From positions 1-52,115 of the forward strand of contig JAIYAY010000006.1 in NCBI GenBank assembly GCA_027488785.1: 52,115 nt of DNA. Direction: 5' to 3'. The notes beneath the pieces were generated by a model, which searched no databases, was not told where the DNA came from, and was given only the letters and a program-made list of their open reading frames with translations. Of this stretch, positions 38,189 to 47,906 are shown in pieces. Position numbers and translations under genes: made by a program. The stretch comes from Sphingomonadales bacterium. GTDB taxonomy: Bacteria; Pseudomonadota; Alphaproteobacteria; Sphingomonadales; Sphingomonadaceae. Every line of letters begins with the position of its first letter. Position 1 is the stretch's first letter.

Positions 38189-38250
38189 CCGTCATGCTGA
38201 ACTTGTTTCAGCATCTTAATTGAGACCCTGAAACAAGTTCAGGGTGACGG
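38189..38250. repeat. Palindromic repeat element, copy 3, inside the atp operon
   Basis: CCGTCA and TGACGG close an inverted repeat whose two halves are each a perfect 8-bp hairpin: ATGCTGAA/TTCAGCAT (left) and ACCCTGAA/TTCAGGGT (right), both around five-base loops CTTGT or ACAAG. It begins eight bases after the atpA stop and ends 15 bases before the atpG start, leaving just enough room for the atpG ribosome-binding site. Confidence 0.85.
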
Positions 38251-38265
38251 CAAAGGGAAGAATAG

Positions 38266-39147
38266 ATGGCGTCTCTTAAGGCCCTCAAAATACGGATCAA
38301 CTCGGTCAAATCGACCCAGAAGATCACCAAGGCGATGAAAATGGTCGCCGCGGCAAAGCTGCGTCGGGCAACCGAAGCGGCCGAAGCATCGCGCCCTTAT
38401 GCCGAGCGGCTTGAGGCAGTGGTGTCGAGCATCGCGTCCAAGGTATCTGTTGGCCCGCAATCGCCAAAGCTGCTCGCCGGCAGCGGCAAGAACGACGTGC
38501 ATCTGTTCGTTGTCGCAACCAGCGACAAGGGCCTTGCCGGCGCGTTCAACACCAACATCGTCCGCCTCGCCCGCCGCCAGGCGGAGGCGTTGAAAGCCGA
38601 AGGCAAGACCGTAAAATTCTACACCATTGGGAAAAAGGGCCGCGATCAGCTGAGCCGCACTTTCCGGGGCGACATCATCCACAGCATCGAACCGGGCGAC
38701 CTCGGAAAGCTGAGCTTTGCCGATGTGCAAACATGGGGCGAAGATCTGACCGCGCGTTTTGAAGCTGGCGAATTTGACGTCGCGCATTTGTTCTTCAGCA
38801 AGTTTGTCACGGTGCTGACACAAGAACCAACGCAGATTCAATTGATGCCCGTTGCAGTGACCGCTGACGAAGGCGACGCTGCTGGCCTGTCGGCAACAGT
38901 AGAATATGAGCCCGATGAAGAAGAAATTCTCGCCGAATTGCTGCCACGCAATGTGGCCGTTCAGTTGCTGCGTGCGAACCGCGAAAATGCGGCGTCGGAG
39001 CAAGGTTCGAAAATGACAGCTATGGACAATGCAACGCGCAACGCAGGCGACATGATCAACAAGCTGACCATTCAATATAACCGCACGCGCCAAGCGGCGA
39101 TTACCACTGAACTTATCGAAATTATCGCAGGCGCAGAAGCGCTTTAA
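38266..39147 (+). CDS. atpG: ATP synthase F1 subunit gamma
   Basis: A 293-residue central-stalk subunit. The N-terminal helix (MASLKALKIRINSVKSTQKITKAMKMVAAAKLRRA) and the C-terminal helix (MTAMDNATRNAGDMINKLTIQYNRTRQAAITTELIEIIAGAEAL) form the rotating coiled coil. AAGGGAAG lies upstream of the ATG, immediately after the palindromic repeat. It precedes atpD by 27 bases. Confidence 0.98.
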   Translation: MASLKALKIRINSVKSTQKITKAMKMVAAAKLRRATEAAEASRPYAERLEAVVSSIASKVSVGPQSPKLLAGSGKNDVHLFVVATSDKGLAGAFNTNIVRLARRQAEALKAEGKTVKFYTIGKKGRDQLSRTFRGDIIHSIEPGDLGKLSFADVQTWGEDLTARFEAGEFDVAHLFFSKFVTVLTQEPTQIQLMPVAVTADEGDAAGLSATVEYEPDEEEILAELLPRNVAVQLLRANRENAASEQGSKMTAMDNATRNAGDMINKLTIQYNRTRQAAITTELIEIIAGAEAL

Positions 39148-40743
<1,596 letters not shown>

Positions 40744-40749
40744 GCCATT

Positions 40750-41010
40750 ATGCCGCTGCACTTCGAACTCGTAACCCCTGAGAAGCTCTATCGCTCGGAC
40801 GACGTCTATATGGTTGTCGTTCCGGGCACTGAGGGCGATTTCGGCGTGTTGGAGGGCCATAGCCCGATGATGAGCACGTTGCGCAACGACGCGGCGCTCG
40901 AGATTTACAAGACGCAAGATGCAACGCCGGAGCGCCTCATGATCGCAGGCGGTTTTGCCGAAGTGAACGCAGCCGGCCTTACTGTACTCGCAGAACGCGT
41001 CGAAGCTTAA
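40750..41010 (+). CDS. atpC: ATP synthase F1 subunit epsilon, short form
   Basis: An 86-residue subunit comprising only the N-terminal beta-sandwich ([41 protein letters not shown] ... [20 protein letters not shown] in outline). The C-terminal pair of inhibitory helices found in longer epsilon subunits (about 130-140 residues) is absent. It starts six bases after atpD with no clear ribosome-binding site, suggesting coupling. It is the last gene of the operon, and its stop lies inside a hairpin. Confidence 0.96.
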   Translation: MPLHFELVTPEKLYRSDDVYMVVVPGTEGDFGVLEGHSPMMSTLRNDAALEIYKTQDATPERLMIAGGFAEVNAAGLTVLAERVEA

Positions 41011-41020
41011 GCTTCGCGCG
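40996..41020 (+). terminator. Likely terminator of the atp operon, overlapping the atpC stop
   Basis: CGAAGCTTAAGCTTCG (41001-41016) is a perfect palindrome containing the atpC stop, extended by CGCG on both sides with one bulged T. It is followed by TTTGCTGCGCTTATTT, a loose T-rich stretch. A moderate intrinsic terminator before the converging SH3 protein gene. Confidence 0.45.
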
Positions 41021-41034
41021 TTTGCTGCGCTTAT

Positions 41035-41520
41035 TTACAGCGCCTCATCGCCCCAGATACGGGACCTTTCGATATAGCCGTACCGACCATTGGTTTCAAA
41101 ACGGCAATATCCCTTCTCGCATTCATCAATGAATCCAACGACACCGGGTTCAACACGCCATGAAATATGCGCATTGGCTTGCGGCGAATCCCGCAATGCG
41201 CCGATGCCTTTACCAATAACAATGGCGGTCTGCGTGGGGCTTAGCAACCGAACGTGCAGCCAGCCTTGATCCCCATCGGGGTCTTGGACCTTGCGCCAGA
41301 CGCTGTGTACCGCGACGACCTTCACCGGCAAATTCTGTCTTTTGTACACCCATGTAACTGGAAACTCAGTGCTGGGCCCTGTGCGCATACGGGCTTCAGG
41401 CTTTTCAATAGAGGCCCAATAAGGCGGCTTGCGCTGCGTCTGTGCAGCGGCAGATACCGCACCCAAAAGCGCGAGCGCCACGGCGCCATACCGCACTATC
41501 GATTTGTTCTGACTAGCCAT
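41035..41520 (-). CDS. Exported SH3-like domain protein
   Basis: About 161 residues with an N-terminal signal peptide (SIVRYGAVALALLGAVSAAAQ) and a bacterial SH3-like fold: PEARMRTGPSTEFPVTWVYKRQNLPVKVVAVHSVWRKVQDPDGDQGWLH reads as an SH3 repeat and a second, weaker one follows (GYCRFETNGRYGYIERSRIWGDEAL). Such domains bind cell-wall or protein ligands. Several starts are open upstream (41532, 41571); ATG 41520 places the signal peptide correctly. Convergent with the atp operon and divergent from the dehydrogenase gene. Confidence 0.82.
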   Translation of the reverse strand: MASQNKSIVRYGAVALALLGAVSAAAQTQRKPPYWASIEKPEARMRTGPSTEFPVTWVYKRQNLPVKVVAVHSVWRKVQDPDGDQGWLHVRLLSPTQTAIVIGKGIGALRDSPQANAHISWRVEPGVVGFIDECEKGYCRFETNGRYGYIERSRIWGDEAL

Positions 41521-41615
41521 ATTCTTTAACATCGTTTGTATCTTATACGGCAAGCGTTGCGACGAGCGCAACCATCCTGTCTTGACCTAGCCGCGAATTC
41601 CGCTTTAGTCAGTCC

Positions 41616-42614
41616 ATGCCAGAACTTAGCCGCATCGAACGTCCATCTATCCGCGTTACGCGCAGTTTATTACCTGCGGTCGAAAAACGCATGGCGGAGC
41701 TGTTTGACGCAAAATTCAATGCCGACGACACCCCATTAAGCCGCGACGCATTGGTGGCTGCCATGGCCGATTGCGACGTGCTTGTGCCAACAGTCACCGA
41801 CAGCATCGATGCAGATGTTATCGCCGCCGCCCCGCAGCGGCTCAAACTCATCGCCAGCTATGGCGCGGGTGTGAACCATATCAATTTGGCCGCTGCGAAG
41901 GCGAAGGGCATCATGGTTACGAACACCCCCGGAGTGTTCACGGACGATACCGCCGACCTGACGATGGCGCTTATCCTCAACGTCCCGCGCCGCCTTGGCG
42001 AAGGACACCGCATTATACGCAACGGCGAATGGCGCGGCTGGAGCCCCACTGGGATGCTTGGCCACCGGATTGGCGGCAAGACCTTGGGCATCATCGGGCT
42101 TGGCCGAATTGGTGAAGCCGTGGCGATGCGGGCGAAGGCTTTTGGCCTCAACATCATCTATAATAAGCGCAACCGCCTGCCCGCCAGTGTCGAGGATGAG
42201 CTTGGCATCATTTTTGAGCCCGACATTGACCGGCTCGTGGCGCGGTCGGACATTATCAGCCTGCATTGCCCGTTAACGGCAGAAACCAACAAGATCATCA
42301 ACGCCGACCGCATCGCGCAGATGAAAGCAGACGCTTATATCATCAACAGCTCGCGCGGGGAGTTGATTGACGAGGACGCGTTGATTGACGCCTTGGAAAC
42401 GGGCCGCATCGCGGGCGCCGGCTTGGACGTCTATACGCATGAGCCTGCGGTGGATTCACGGCTGTTTAACATTCCCAATGTTGTGCTGCTGCCCCATTTG
42501 GGCAGCGCGACCTTTGAGGGCAGAGAAGCCTCGGGCGAACGCGTCATTACCAATATCCGCATGTGGGCAGACGGACATAGACCGCCAGATCAAGTCTTGG
42601 AAGGCTGGCAATAA
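41616..42614 (+). CDS. D-2-hydroxyacid dehydrogenase (glyoxylate/hydroxypyruvate reductase-like)
   Basis: A 332-residue NAD(P)-dependent dehydrogenase. Signatures are the Rossmann motif GKTLGIIGLGRIGEAVA, the substrate Arg in INSSRGELIDEDALIDAL, the Glu in HEPAV and the catalytic His in LLPHLGSATFEGREASG. The pattern fits glyoxylate reductase/GyaR-type enzymes, which convert glyoxylate or hydroxypyruvate to glycolate or D-glycerate. The exact substrate is inferred. Divergent from the SH3 protein gene by 95 bp. Confidence 0.9.
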   Translation: MPELSRIERPSIRVTRSLLPAVEKRMAELFDAKFNADDTPLSRDALVAAMADCDVLVPTVTDSIDADVIAAAPQRLKLIASYGAGVNHINLAAAKAKGIMVTNTPGVFTDDTADLTMALILNVPRRLGEGHRIIRNGEWRGWSPTGMLGHRIGGKTLGIIGLGRIGEAVAMRAKAFGLNIIYNKRNRLPASVEDELGIIFEPDIDRLVARSDIISLHCPLTAETNKIINADRIAQMKADAYIINSSRGELIDEDALIDALETGRIAGAGLDVYTHEPAVDSRLFNIPNVVLLPHLGSATFEGREASGERVITNIRMWADGHRPPDQVLEGWQ

Positions 42615-42701
42615 ACGTAGGATAAGAAGCGCGGCATTCTTGCCCCCCTTTGCCGCAAGTTTATGCGCGCAACGTCCACAATCCGTAAACGCAAAATGGC
42701 G

Positions 42702-44105
42702 TCAATCGCCCGTCAGAAGCCGGTCCATCAATTGCTGCACCGTTGGGACAAAGCCGTTTGAATAAAACGGATCTTGTCCAAACAAATAGGCGCTGTGTCC
42801 GGCAAACATCAGATTTTCATCAATGGGCGCGCCGTGCGCGATGTTCTGAAGCGCCTTTTGAATACAAAAGCTGCGCGGGTCGGCTAGGCGGCCCGTGGAG
42901 TTATTGTCATGGTCCTTCCACGACGAAAAACCGCAATGCGACAAACATCCCATGCAGTCCTTTTGATCCTTCCGGATCACTTCACCCGATGAAGGCGTTA
43001 CAAATACAAGCGAGTTGTCGGGCGTTTTCAGCGCAACGGTAAATCCGCGCGCATCCCATTCGCGAGCCTTCATCAGGTCGGCTTGGGTAACCCAGAAATT
43101 CTTACCCTTCACCCCAACATCCAATTGCGCGGTATGTTCGGCATCGGCGGCCTGCACAAACGGAATCTGACGCTCCGAACGGGCCTGAAGCTCCAAAAGA
43201 AACGGATTGATCACCGCGCTGGAGTAAAAGCCCGTGGGCGAAAATTGATGCAGCAATACGCCGTCTTCCGGAATTTTCGTAAGCGCGTCTTTCCAACCCG
43301 CTGGAATGGGGCTTTCCTGCGTCAACAAAGGACGCGTACCCAATTGGAACGCAATCTGTCCGAGTTCGGGATTATCAATCCAGTCATTCCAGTCGCGCAA
43401 GAACCAGACACCGCCGGCCATGACGATGGGGACGTCATCAGAAATGCCTTCAACGCGCATCACATCGCGCAGGGCCTTGACGCGGGGATAGGGGTCTTCG
43501 GGGCTGCGCGGGTCTTCAGCATTGGACAGGCCATTGTGTCCGCCGGCGAGCCAAGGATCTTCATAAACAACCGCACCGAGCCATTCAGGCACCTTGTGAT
43601 AGGCACGTTTCCACAAAGCACGAAAAGCGCGGGCGGAACTGACGATGGGCAAATAATAGACGCCATATTGTGCGGCGATTTCGGATAGCTTGTACGGCAT
43701 GCCCGCGCCACAGGTGACGCCTGTCACCATGCCTTTGGTTGCTTCAAGGATGCCGTGTAAGATGCGCTGCGCACCGCCCATTTCCCATAAAACATTGATG
43801 TTTATCGCGCCGCGCCCATTCGATATTTCGTGCGCAAGCTTCACCTGTGCAATGCCACCGCGAATGCCATATGCGACAAGTTCCTCATGCCGCTCGGCAC
43901 GGGTTTTGCCCAGAAAGACTTGCGGGATCATGTCGCCATTTTCATCATAGCTGTCGGCATTTACCGCCGAGACTGTGCCGATGCCGCCAGCCGCAGCCCA
44001 TGCGCCAGAACTTGCATGATTGGTTGCCGCGACGCCCTTGCCGCCTTCGACCAATGGCCATACTTCACGACCACCATAGATAATGGGTTTCAGACCCTTG
44101 AACAC
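42702..44105 (-). CDS. NAD(P)H-dependent flavin oxidoreductase, nitronate monooxygenase family, with C-terminal Cys cluster
   Basis: A 467-residue FMN TIM-barrel protein: IYGGREVWPLVEGGKGVAATNHASSGAWAAAGGIGTVS at the start, MVTGVTCGAGMPYKL, and the FMN phosphate region VPIVMAGGVW with AFQLGTRPLLTQESP. This family oxidises nitronates or acts as an enoyl reductase. It is about 130 residues longer than common members, and residues 384-391 read CMGCLSHC with a fourth Cys at 414, suggesting a bound metal or iron-sulfur cluster. GTG 44105 is preceded by AGGGG at good spacing. Confidence 0.82.
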   Translation of the reverse strand: MFKGLKPIIYGGREVWPLVEGGKGVAATNHASSGAWAAAGGIGTVSAVNADSYDENGDMIPQVFLGKTRAERHEELVAYGIRGGIAQVKLAHEISNGRGAININVLWEMGGAQRILHGILEATKGMVTGVTCGAGMPYKLSEIAAQYGVYYLPIVSSARAFRALWKRAYHKVPEWLGAVVYEDPWLAGGHNGLSNAEDPRSPEDPYPRVKALRDVMRVEGISDDVPIVMAGGVWFLRDWNDWIDNPELGQIAFQLGTRPLLTQESPIPAGWKDALTKIPEDGVLLHQFSPTGFYSSAVINPFLLELQARSERQIPFVQAADAEHTAQLDVGVKGKNFWVTQADLMKAREWDARGFTVALKTPDNSLVFVTPSSGEVIRKDQKDCMGCLSHCGFSSWKDHDNNSTGRLADPRSFCIQKALQNIAHGAPIDENLMFAGHSAYLFGQDPFYSNGFVPTVQQLMDRLLTGD

Positions 44106-44179
44106 AAATACTACCCCTAGACAATCTTGCTTAAAGCACCGTGCAGCGCGCTTCTGACGGTCGGCGCTATCGCAAATGT

Positions 44180-45328
44180 TCAGCTTTGTCGCGCAAAATC
44201 GGCACGTTTCATGACGGACCCGTAAAGCTGCCGATAGCGTGCAAACATCGTCTCCTCATCATGTTGAGAACAGGCCAATATTCGGTTTGCACCGCCCAAG
44301 CTTGCACGAAGCGCCGGATCTTTTGCCAGGCTCGTAATAGCCGACGCCAGCGCGTCGTCATCATCGCGCGCAATGATAAATGGCCGGTTCTCGCGCGCGA
44401 CAATACTGCGGATATCACCAACATCTGTGGACACAATGGGCAGCGCGCTGGTCATCGCTTCAATCAGGGAGACGGGATATTGTTCACTATCCGACGACAA
44501 TGCAAAAATGTCGAACAATCGAATATAGCGCGCTGGATCGCGCAAATATCCGGGCATCATCAAACGGTCCGTTATTCCAAGCCGCATGGCCTCTGATATG
44601 ATGACGTCGCGGTCAGGCCCCTCGCCCACAATCGCAAGCCGGACATTCGGACCAGCCGCCGCTACCGCGCGCACGAGCCGAGGCAGATTCTTAATCGGTC
44701 GCAGCCCAGCGATGGTGCCAACGACAATCTCCCCGTCACGTTTCTGAAAACCTGGAAAAGAGCCGCGTTGCGGGCGGCGGTTATAATGTCCGGTATCAAT
44801 CCCATTAGGAAAGCGCGCGATTTTCTCGAGCGGCTGATGCCAAACAGTTCGGGCAATGTGCTCGAGTGTTTTGGATGGCACGACAAGCGTGTCAGTCCGC
44901 TGCAACGCAATGGTGCGGAACCAATTGCGGTGCCATTTCAGCTGATTAATTTCGTCCTGCTCAAATCCGTCCTCATGATGGATCAACGGCGGCAATTTCA
45001 TGCTGCGCGTAAACAAGGTATGCGCCATGACCCCGTCCATCGCGCCAAAATTGTAACTCAGCACGAGATGAAATTTCTTCATATAGCTTGCCAAACGGCG
45101 ATAGCGGCCCATGCTCGGCATTCCGGTAAGCGCAGGCACTGCGTCTTTGGGAAAGCTGACCTTAACCCGCCGATCTAAGGCGTCCGCCGCACCAAAGGCA
45201 TCGCTAGCCGCCGACAAAACCGTATGTTCGGCTTGCCCGCCAAAGTGGTTCATCAGGCGAACCGTGCGCGATTGCGGATCACCTAAGTCAAAGCTGCTAT
45301 GCAAATGCAGGATGCGAACCGCCGCCAT
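44180..45328 (-). CDS. Glycosyltransferase family 4-like protein
   Basis: A 382-residue GT-B glycosyltransferase. The N-terminal domain starts with MAAVRILHLHSSFDLGDPQSRTVRLMNHFGG; the donor-binding half has GTIAGLRPIKNLPRLVRA, LAIVGEGPDRD, and the E-x7-E motif in EQYPVSLIEAM. Acceptor and sugar are unknown; involvement in exopolysaccharide or lipid glycosylation is possible, yet no other cell-surface genes adjoin it. ATG 45328 follows AAAGG and is preferred to the GTG at 45349. It is divergent from selO. Confidence 0.88.
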   Translation of the reverse strand: MAAVRILHLHSSFDLGDPQSRTVRLMNHFGGQAEHTVLSAASDAFGAADALDRRVKVSFPKDAVPALTGMPSMGRYRRLASYMKKFHLVLSYNFGAMDGVMAHTLFTRSMKLPPLIHHEDGFEQDEINQLKWHRNWFRTIALQRTDTLVVPSKTLEHIARTVWHQPLEKIARFPNGIDTGHYNRRPQRGSFPGFQKRDGEIVVGTIAGLRPIKNLPRLVRAVAAAGPNVRLAIVGEGPDRDVIISEAMRLGITDRLMMPGYLRDPARYIRLFDIFALSSDSEQYPVSLIEAMTSALPIVSTDVGDIRSIVARENRPFIIARDDDDALASAITSLAKDPALRASLGGANRILACSQHDEETMFARYRQLYGSVMKRADFARQS

Positions 45329-45365
45329 ACTTGCCTTTCTCTTTTGCACCGCCCAGATGCGTTAG

Positions 45366-46757
45366 ATGAACATGAAACTTTCCCCTTCTCCCTACCGTGC
45401 TGATCCGCAAATCGCCAGTCTTGGTGCGAAAATTGGTGACGCCGTCCGGCCTGCAAACTTTCCGGAGACGATCTTGCGCTTTCGTAACGATCGTTGGGCA
45501 GCGACAGTTGGCCTCGCGGAATATGATGACGCCGCCTGGGTGCGCCATTTTGGTCGCTTTGAACCGCTGCCCGACAACATGCCTGAACCGCTGGCTTTGC
45601 GCTATCATGGGCATCAATTTCGCGTCTATAATCCCGACATTGGCGATGGTCGTGGCTTCCTATTTGCGCAGATGCGTGATGGCGATGGTCGCCTGCTGGA
45701 CCTAGCAACCAAAGGGTCGGGCACCACACCCTATAGTCGGCGTGGTGATGGCCGCCTGACGCTAAAAGGGGGCGTGCGCGAAATATTGGCAACGGAAATG
45801 CTGGAGGCTTTGGGCGTCAACACCTCGAAGACATTTTCGATTATTGAGACCGGCGAGCAGCTGATCCGCGGCGATGAACCGTCCCCTACACGGTCGGCGG
45901 TGATGGTTCGATTGAGCCATAGCCATATCCGCATTGGCAGCTTCCAACGTGTCGCCGCCGAGGGCGACGCCGCATTCATGCAGCAGCTTATCGCCTACTG
46001 CCTAACGCAGCTTTATGATGTTGCCCCTTCGGAAAATCCTGCGGCACAGTTGCTTGAGTTAGCTGTGGAACGGGTCGCTGATCTTGCCGCATCCTACATG
46101 GTCGCGGGCTTTGTTCATGGCGTGCTCAATACGGACAATATCAATATAACCGGCGAGAGCTTCGATTATGGACCTTGGCGCTTCACCGAATATTGGGACC
46201 CGCAATTCACGGCAGCTTATTTCGATGAATCCGGTCTTTACGCCTTTGGCAGACAGGCCGAGGCACTGCATTGGAATTTGGGGCAGTTGGCGGTTGCGCT
46301 GCGCTTGGTGTCGGATGCTCCGCCATTGATTGCGGCGCTGGAGCGTTTTCCGGGCCTGTATCAACAGGCGGTCATCCGGCGTTTTCTCTGGCGTTTGGGT
46401 GTTGCATCGCGCGGAGAGGAGCTGGACAGGCAATTAGTCGAGGCCGCAGAACGCACCATGTCGCGGGAAAAAATTGCAATCGATCAATTCTTCTATCTTT
46501 ATCGTTATGGCAAGGCGGACGCGGGCGAAGCCCCCGGCGAATATCAATTAGCCTTTGCCGCTTTGCTGCGCGATTACGCGCCAGTCGAAGGGGACCGACA
46601 CGATTATTGGGCCAAGGGCGCGATATGTTCGATGTTGATCCACGAGGTAGAAGATATCTGGCAGGCCATATCTGAAAGCGATGACTGGGAACCGCTAGAG
46701 CGCAAAATCCATGCTATTCGTGAAATGGGGCAAGCCCATATGGCGCCGAATGGGTAA
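45366..46757 (+). CDS. selO: Protein adenylyltransferase SelO family (YdiU)
   Basis: A 463-residue pseudokinase-fold enzyme that AMPylates proteins. Key blocks: YHGHQFRVYNPDIGDGRGFLFAQM, LATKGSGTTPYSRRGDGR with Lys116, GVREILATEMLEALG, the inverted-nucleotide-pocket arginine regions, and the Asn/Asp pair in GVLNTDNINITGESFDYGPWRF. In characterised SelO a C-terminal CxxS/CSS-type cysteine takes part in a redox switch; this protein ends at MGQAHMAPNG without such a cysteine. Divergent from the glycosyltransferase gene; the sulfur operon begins 87 bp downstream on the same strand. Confidence 0.9.
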   Translation: MNMKLSPSPYRADPQIASLGAKIGDAVRPANFPETILRFRNDRWAATVGLAEYDDAAWVRHFGRFEPLPDNMPEPLALRYHGHQFRVYNPDIGDGRGFLFAQMRDGDGRLLDLATKGSGTTPYSRRGDGRLTLKGGVREILATEMLEALGVNTSKTFSIIETGEQLIRGDEPSPTRSAVMVRLSHSHIRIGSFQRVAAEGDAAFMQQLIAYCLTQLYDVAPSENPAAQLLELAVERVADLAASYMVAGFVHGVLNTDNINITGESFDYGPWRFTEYWDPQFTAAYFDESGLYAFGRQAEALHWNLGQLAVALRLVSDAPPLIAALERFPGLYQQAVIRRFLWRLGVASRGEELDRQLVEAAERTMSREKIAIDQFFYLYRYGKADAGEAPGEYQLAFAALLRDYAPVEGDRHDYWAKGAICSMLIHEVEDIWQAISESDDWEPLERKIHAIREMGQAHMAPNG

Positions 46758-46844
46758 CGGCAAAATGATGCGCTAAAGTTCTTCTAAGCCTAGGCCAACT
46801 TATCCTGATTTGATGCTGGCGGCCCAATTGCCCATCATAGCAGG

Positions 46845-47612
46845 ATGGAACAAGCACGCGTATATTTAGTGGGCGCTGGCCCCGGTGACCCAGAATTGTT
46901 GACGGTCAAGGCCGTTCGGTTGATTTCGACCGCGGATGTTGTCGTGCATGACGGCCTGGTGGATGACGCGATCATGGCGCTCATCAACCCTGCCGCACGG
47001 CTGATTTCCGTCGCCAAAAGGCGCTCACGCCATTCGGTACCGCAAGACGGCATCAACGACATCCTCGTCCGTGAGGCGCTTTCTGGCCATAGGGTCGTGC
47101 GGTTAAAAGGCGGCGATCCGTTCATCTTCGGACGCGGCGGCGAAGAGGCGGAAGCCTGCCGCGACGCGGGTATTGAAGTGGAGGTAGTTCCCGGCATTTC
47201 TGCCGCGATGGGCGGGGCAGCGGCGACGATGTTGCCGCTGACCCACCGTGATGCCGCCAGCGCCGTGACCTTTGTTGCGGGCCAATGCAAGGGCCTGACC
47301 GACCAGAATTGGGCGGGCCTAGCGGGTAAAGACCGCACTTTAGTCATTTACATGGGCATTGCGACCGCGTCGGATATCACAGAAAAACTCATCAGCGACG
47401 GCCTGTCGCCCGATACGCCTGTCGCCGTGCTGGAGCGCGCCACACGGCCCAATGCCCGCGCCATGCGTACCATTTTAACCGACCTTGGCGACATGATCGC
47501 ACGCGAAGGCGTTGTTTCGCCAGCGATCATCATCGTCGGCGACGTCGTCCTGAAATCCGATGCCGAAGACCGGCTGTTCCATTTTGCCAAACAGGCGGAG
47601 AAAATTGCGTGA
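46845..47612 (+). CDS. cobA: Uroporphyrinogen-III C-methyltransferase
   Basis: A 255-residue SUMT that methylates uroporphyrinogen III at C2 and C7 to precorrin-2, the siroheme precursor. The N-terminus YLVGAGPGDPELLTVKAVRLI, the KRRSRHSVPQDGIN segment, VVRLKGGDPFIFGRGGEEAEAC and VVPGISAAMGGAAATMLPLTHRD are all standard. No CysG-type dehydrogenase/chelatase domain is fused. It leads the operon with sulfite reductase, which needs siroheme. The stop overlaps the GTG of the DUF2849 gene. Confidence 0.95.
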   Translation: MEQARVYLVGAGPGDPELLTVKAVRLISTADVVVHDGLVDDAIMALINPAARLISVAKRRSRHSVPQDGINDILVREALSGHRVVRLKGGDPFIFGRGGEEAEACRDAGIEVEVVPGISAAMGGAAATMLPLTHRDAASAVTFVAGQCKGLTDQNWAGLAGKDRTLVIYMGIATASDITEKLISDGLSPDTPVAVLERATRPNARAMRTILTDLGDMIAREGVVSPAIIIVGDVVLKSDAEDRLFHFAKQAEKIA

Positions 47613-47905
47613 AATTACTGACGGGAAATGATTTGGTGTCTGGCGCCGTAACATGGTGGACGGGCAATGGCTGGTCCATCCATGTCGAAGATGCCGCCGA
47701 TGTTGGCGAACATGGCGAGGCGATACTCCATGCCGAAGAAGGTGCACGCCGCGTCAACGCGCCTTACATCATTGATGCGCTGCCAACCGAAAACGGCCCG
47801 CGGCCCGCGCATATCAAGGACCGCATCCGCGCGCTGGGACCAACCGTCCGCACGGACCTCACACTCAAGCCTGCCGATCCTACGGCTGGCGACTGGATAA
47901 TCTGA
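47609..47905 (+). CDS. DUF2849 domain protein
   Basis: A 98-residue protein beginning MKLLTGNDLVSGAVTWWTGNGWS, typical of DUF2849, with DAADVGEHGEAILHAEEG and VNAPYIIDALPTENGPRPAHIKDRIRALGPT following. The family has no assigned biochemistry but recurs between siroheme and sulfite reductase genes in alphaproteobacteria, so a supporting role in sulfite reduction is inferred. It starts with GTG overlapping cobA and ends one base before the reductase gene. Confidence 0.9.
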   Translation: MKLLTGNDLVSGAVTWWTGNGWSIHVEDAADVGEHGEAILHAEEGARRVNAPYIIDALPTENGPRPAHIKDRIRALGPTVRTDLTLKPADPTAGDWII

Positions 47906-47906
47906 C

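Noticed and set aside
46758-46844. Riboswitch upstream of cobA (SAM or cobalamin type)
   Set aside because: The leader is under 90 bases, with no recognisable riboswitch core or terminator hairpin.
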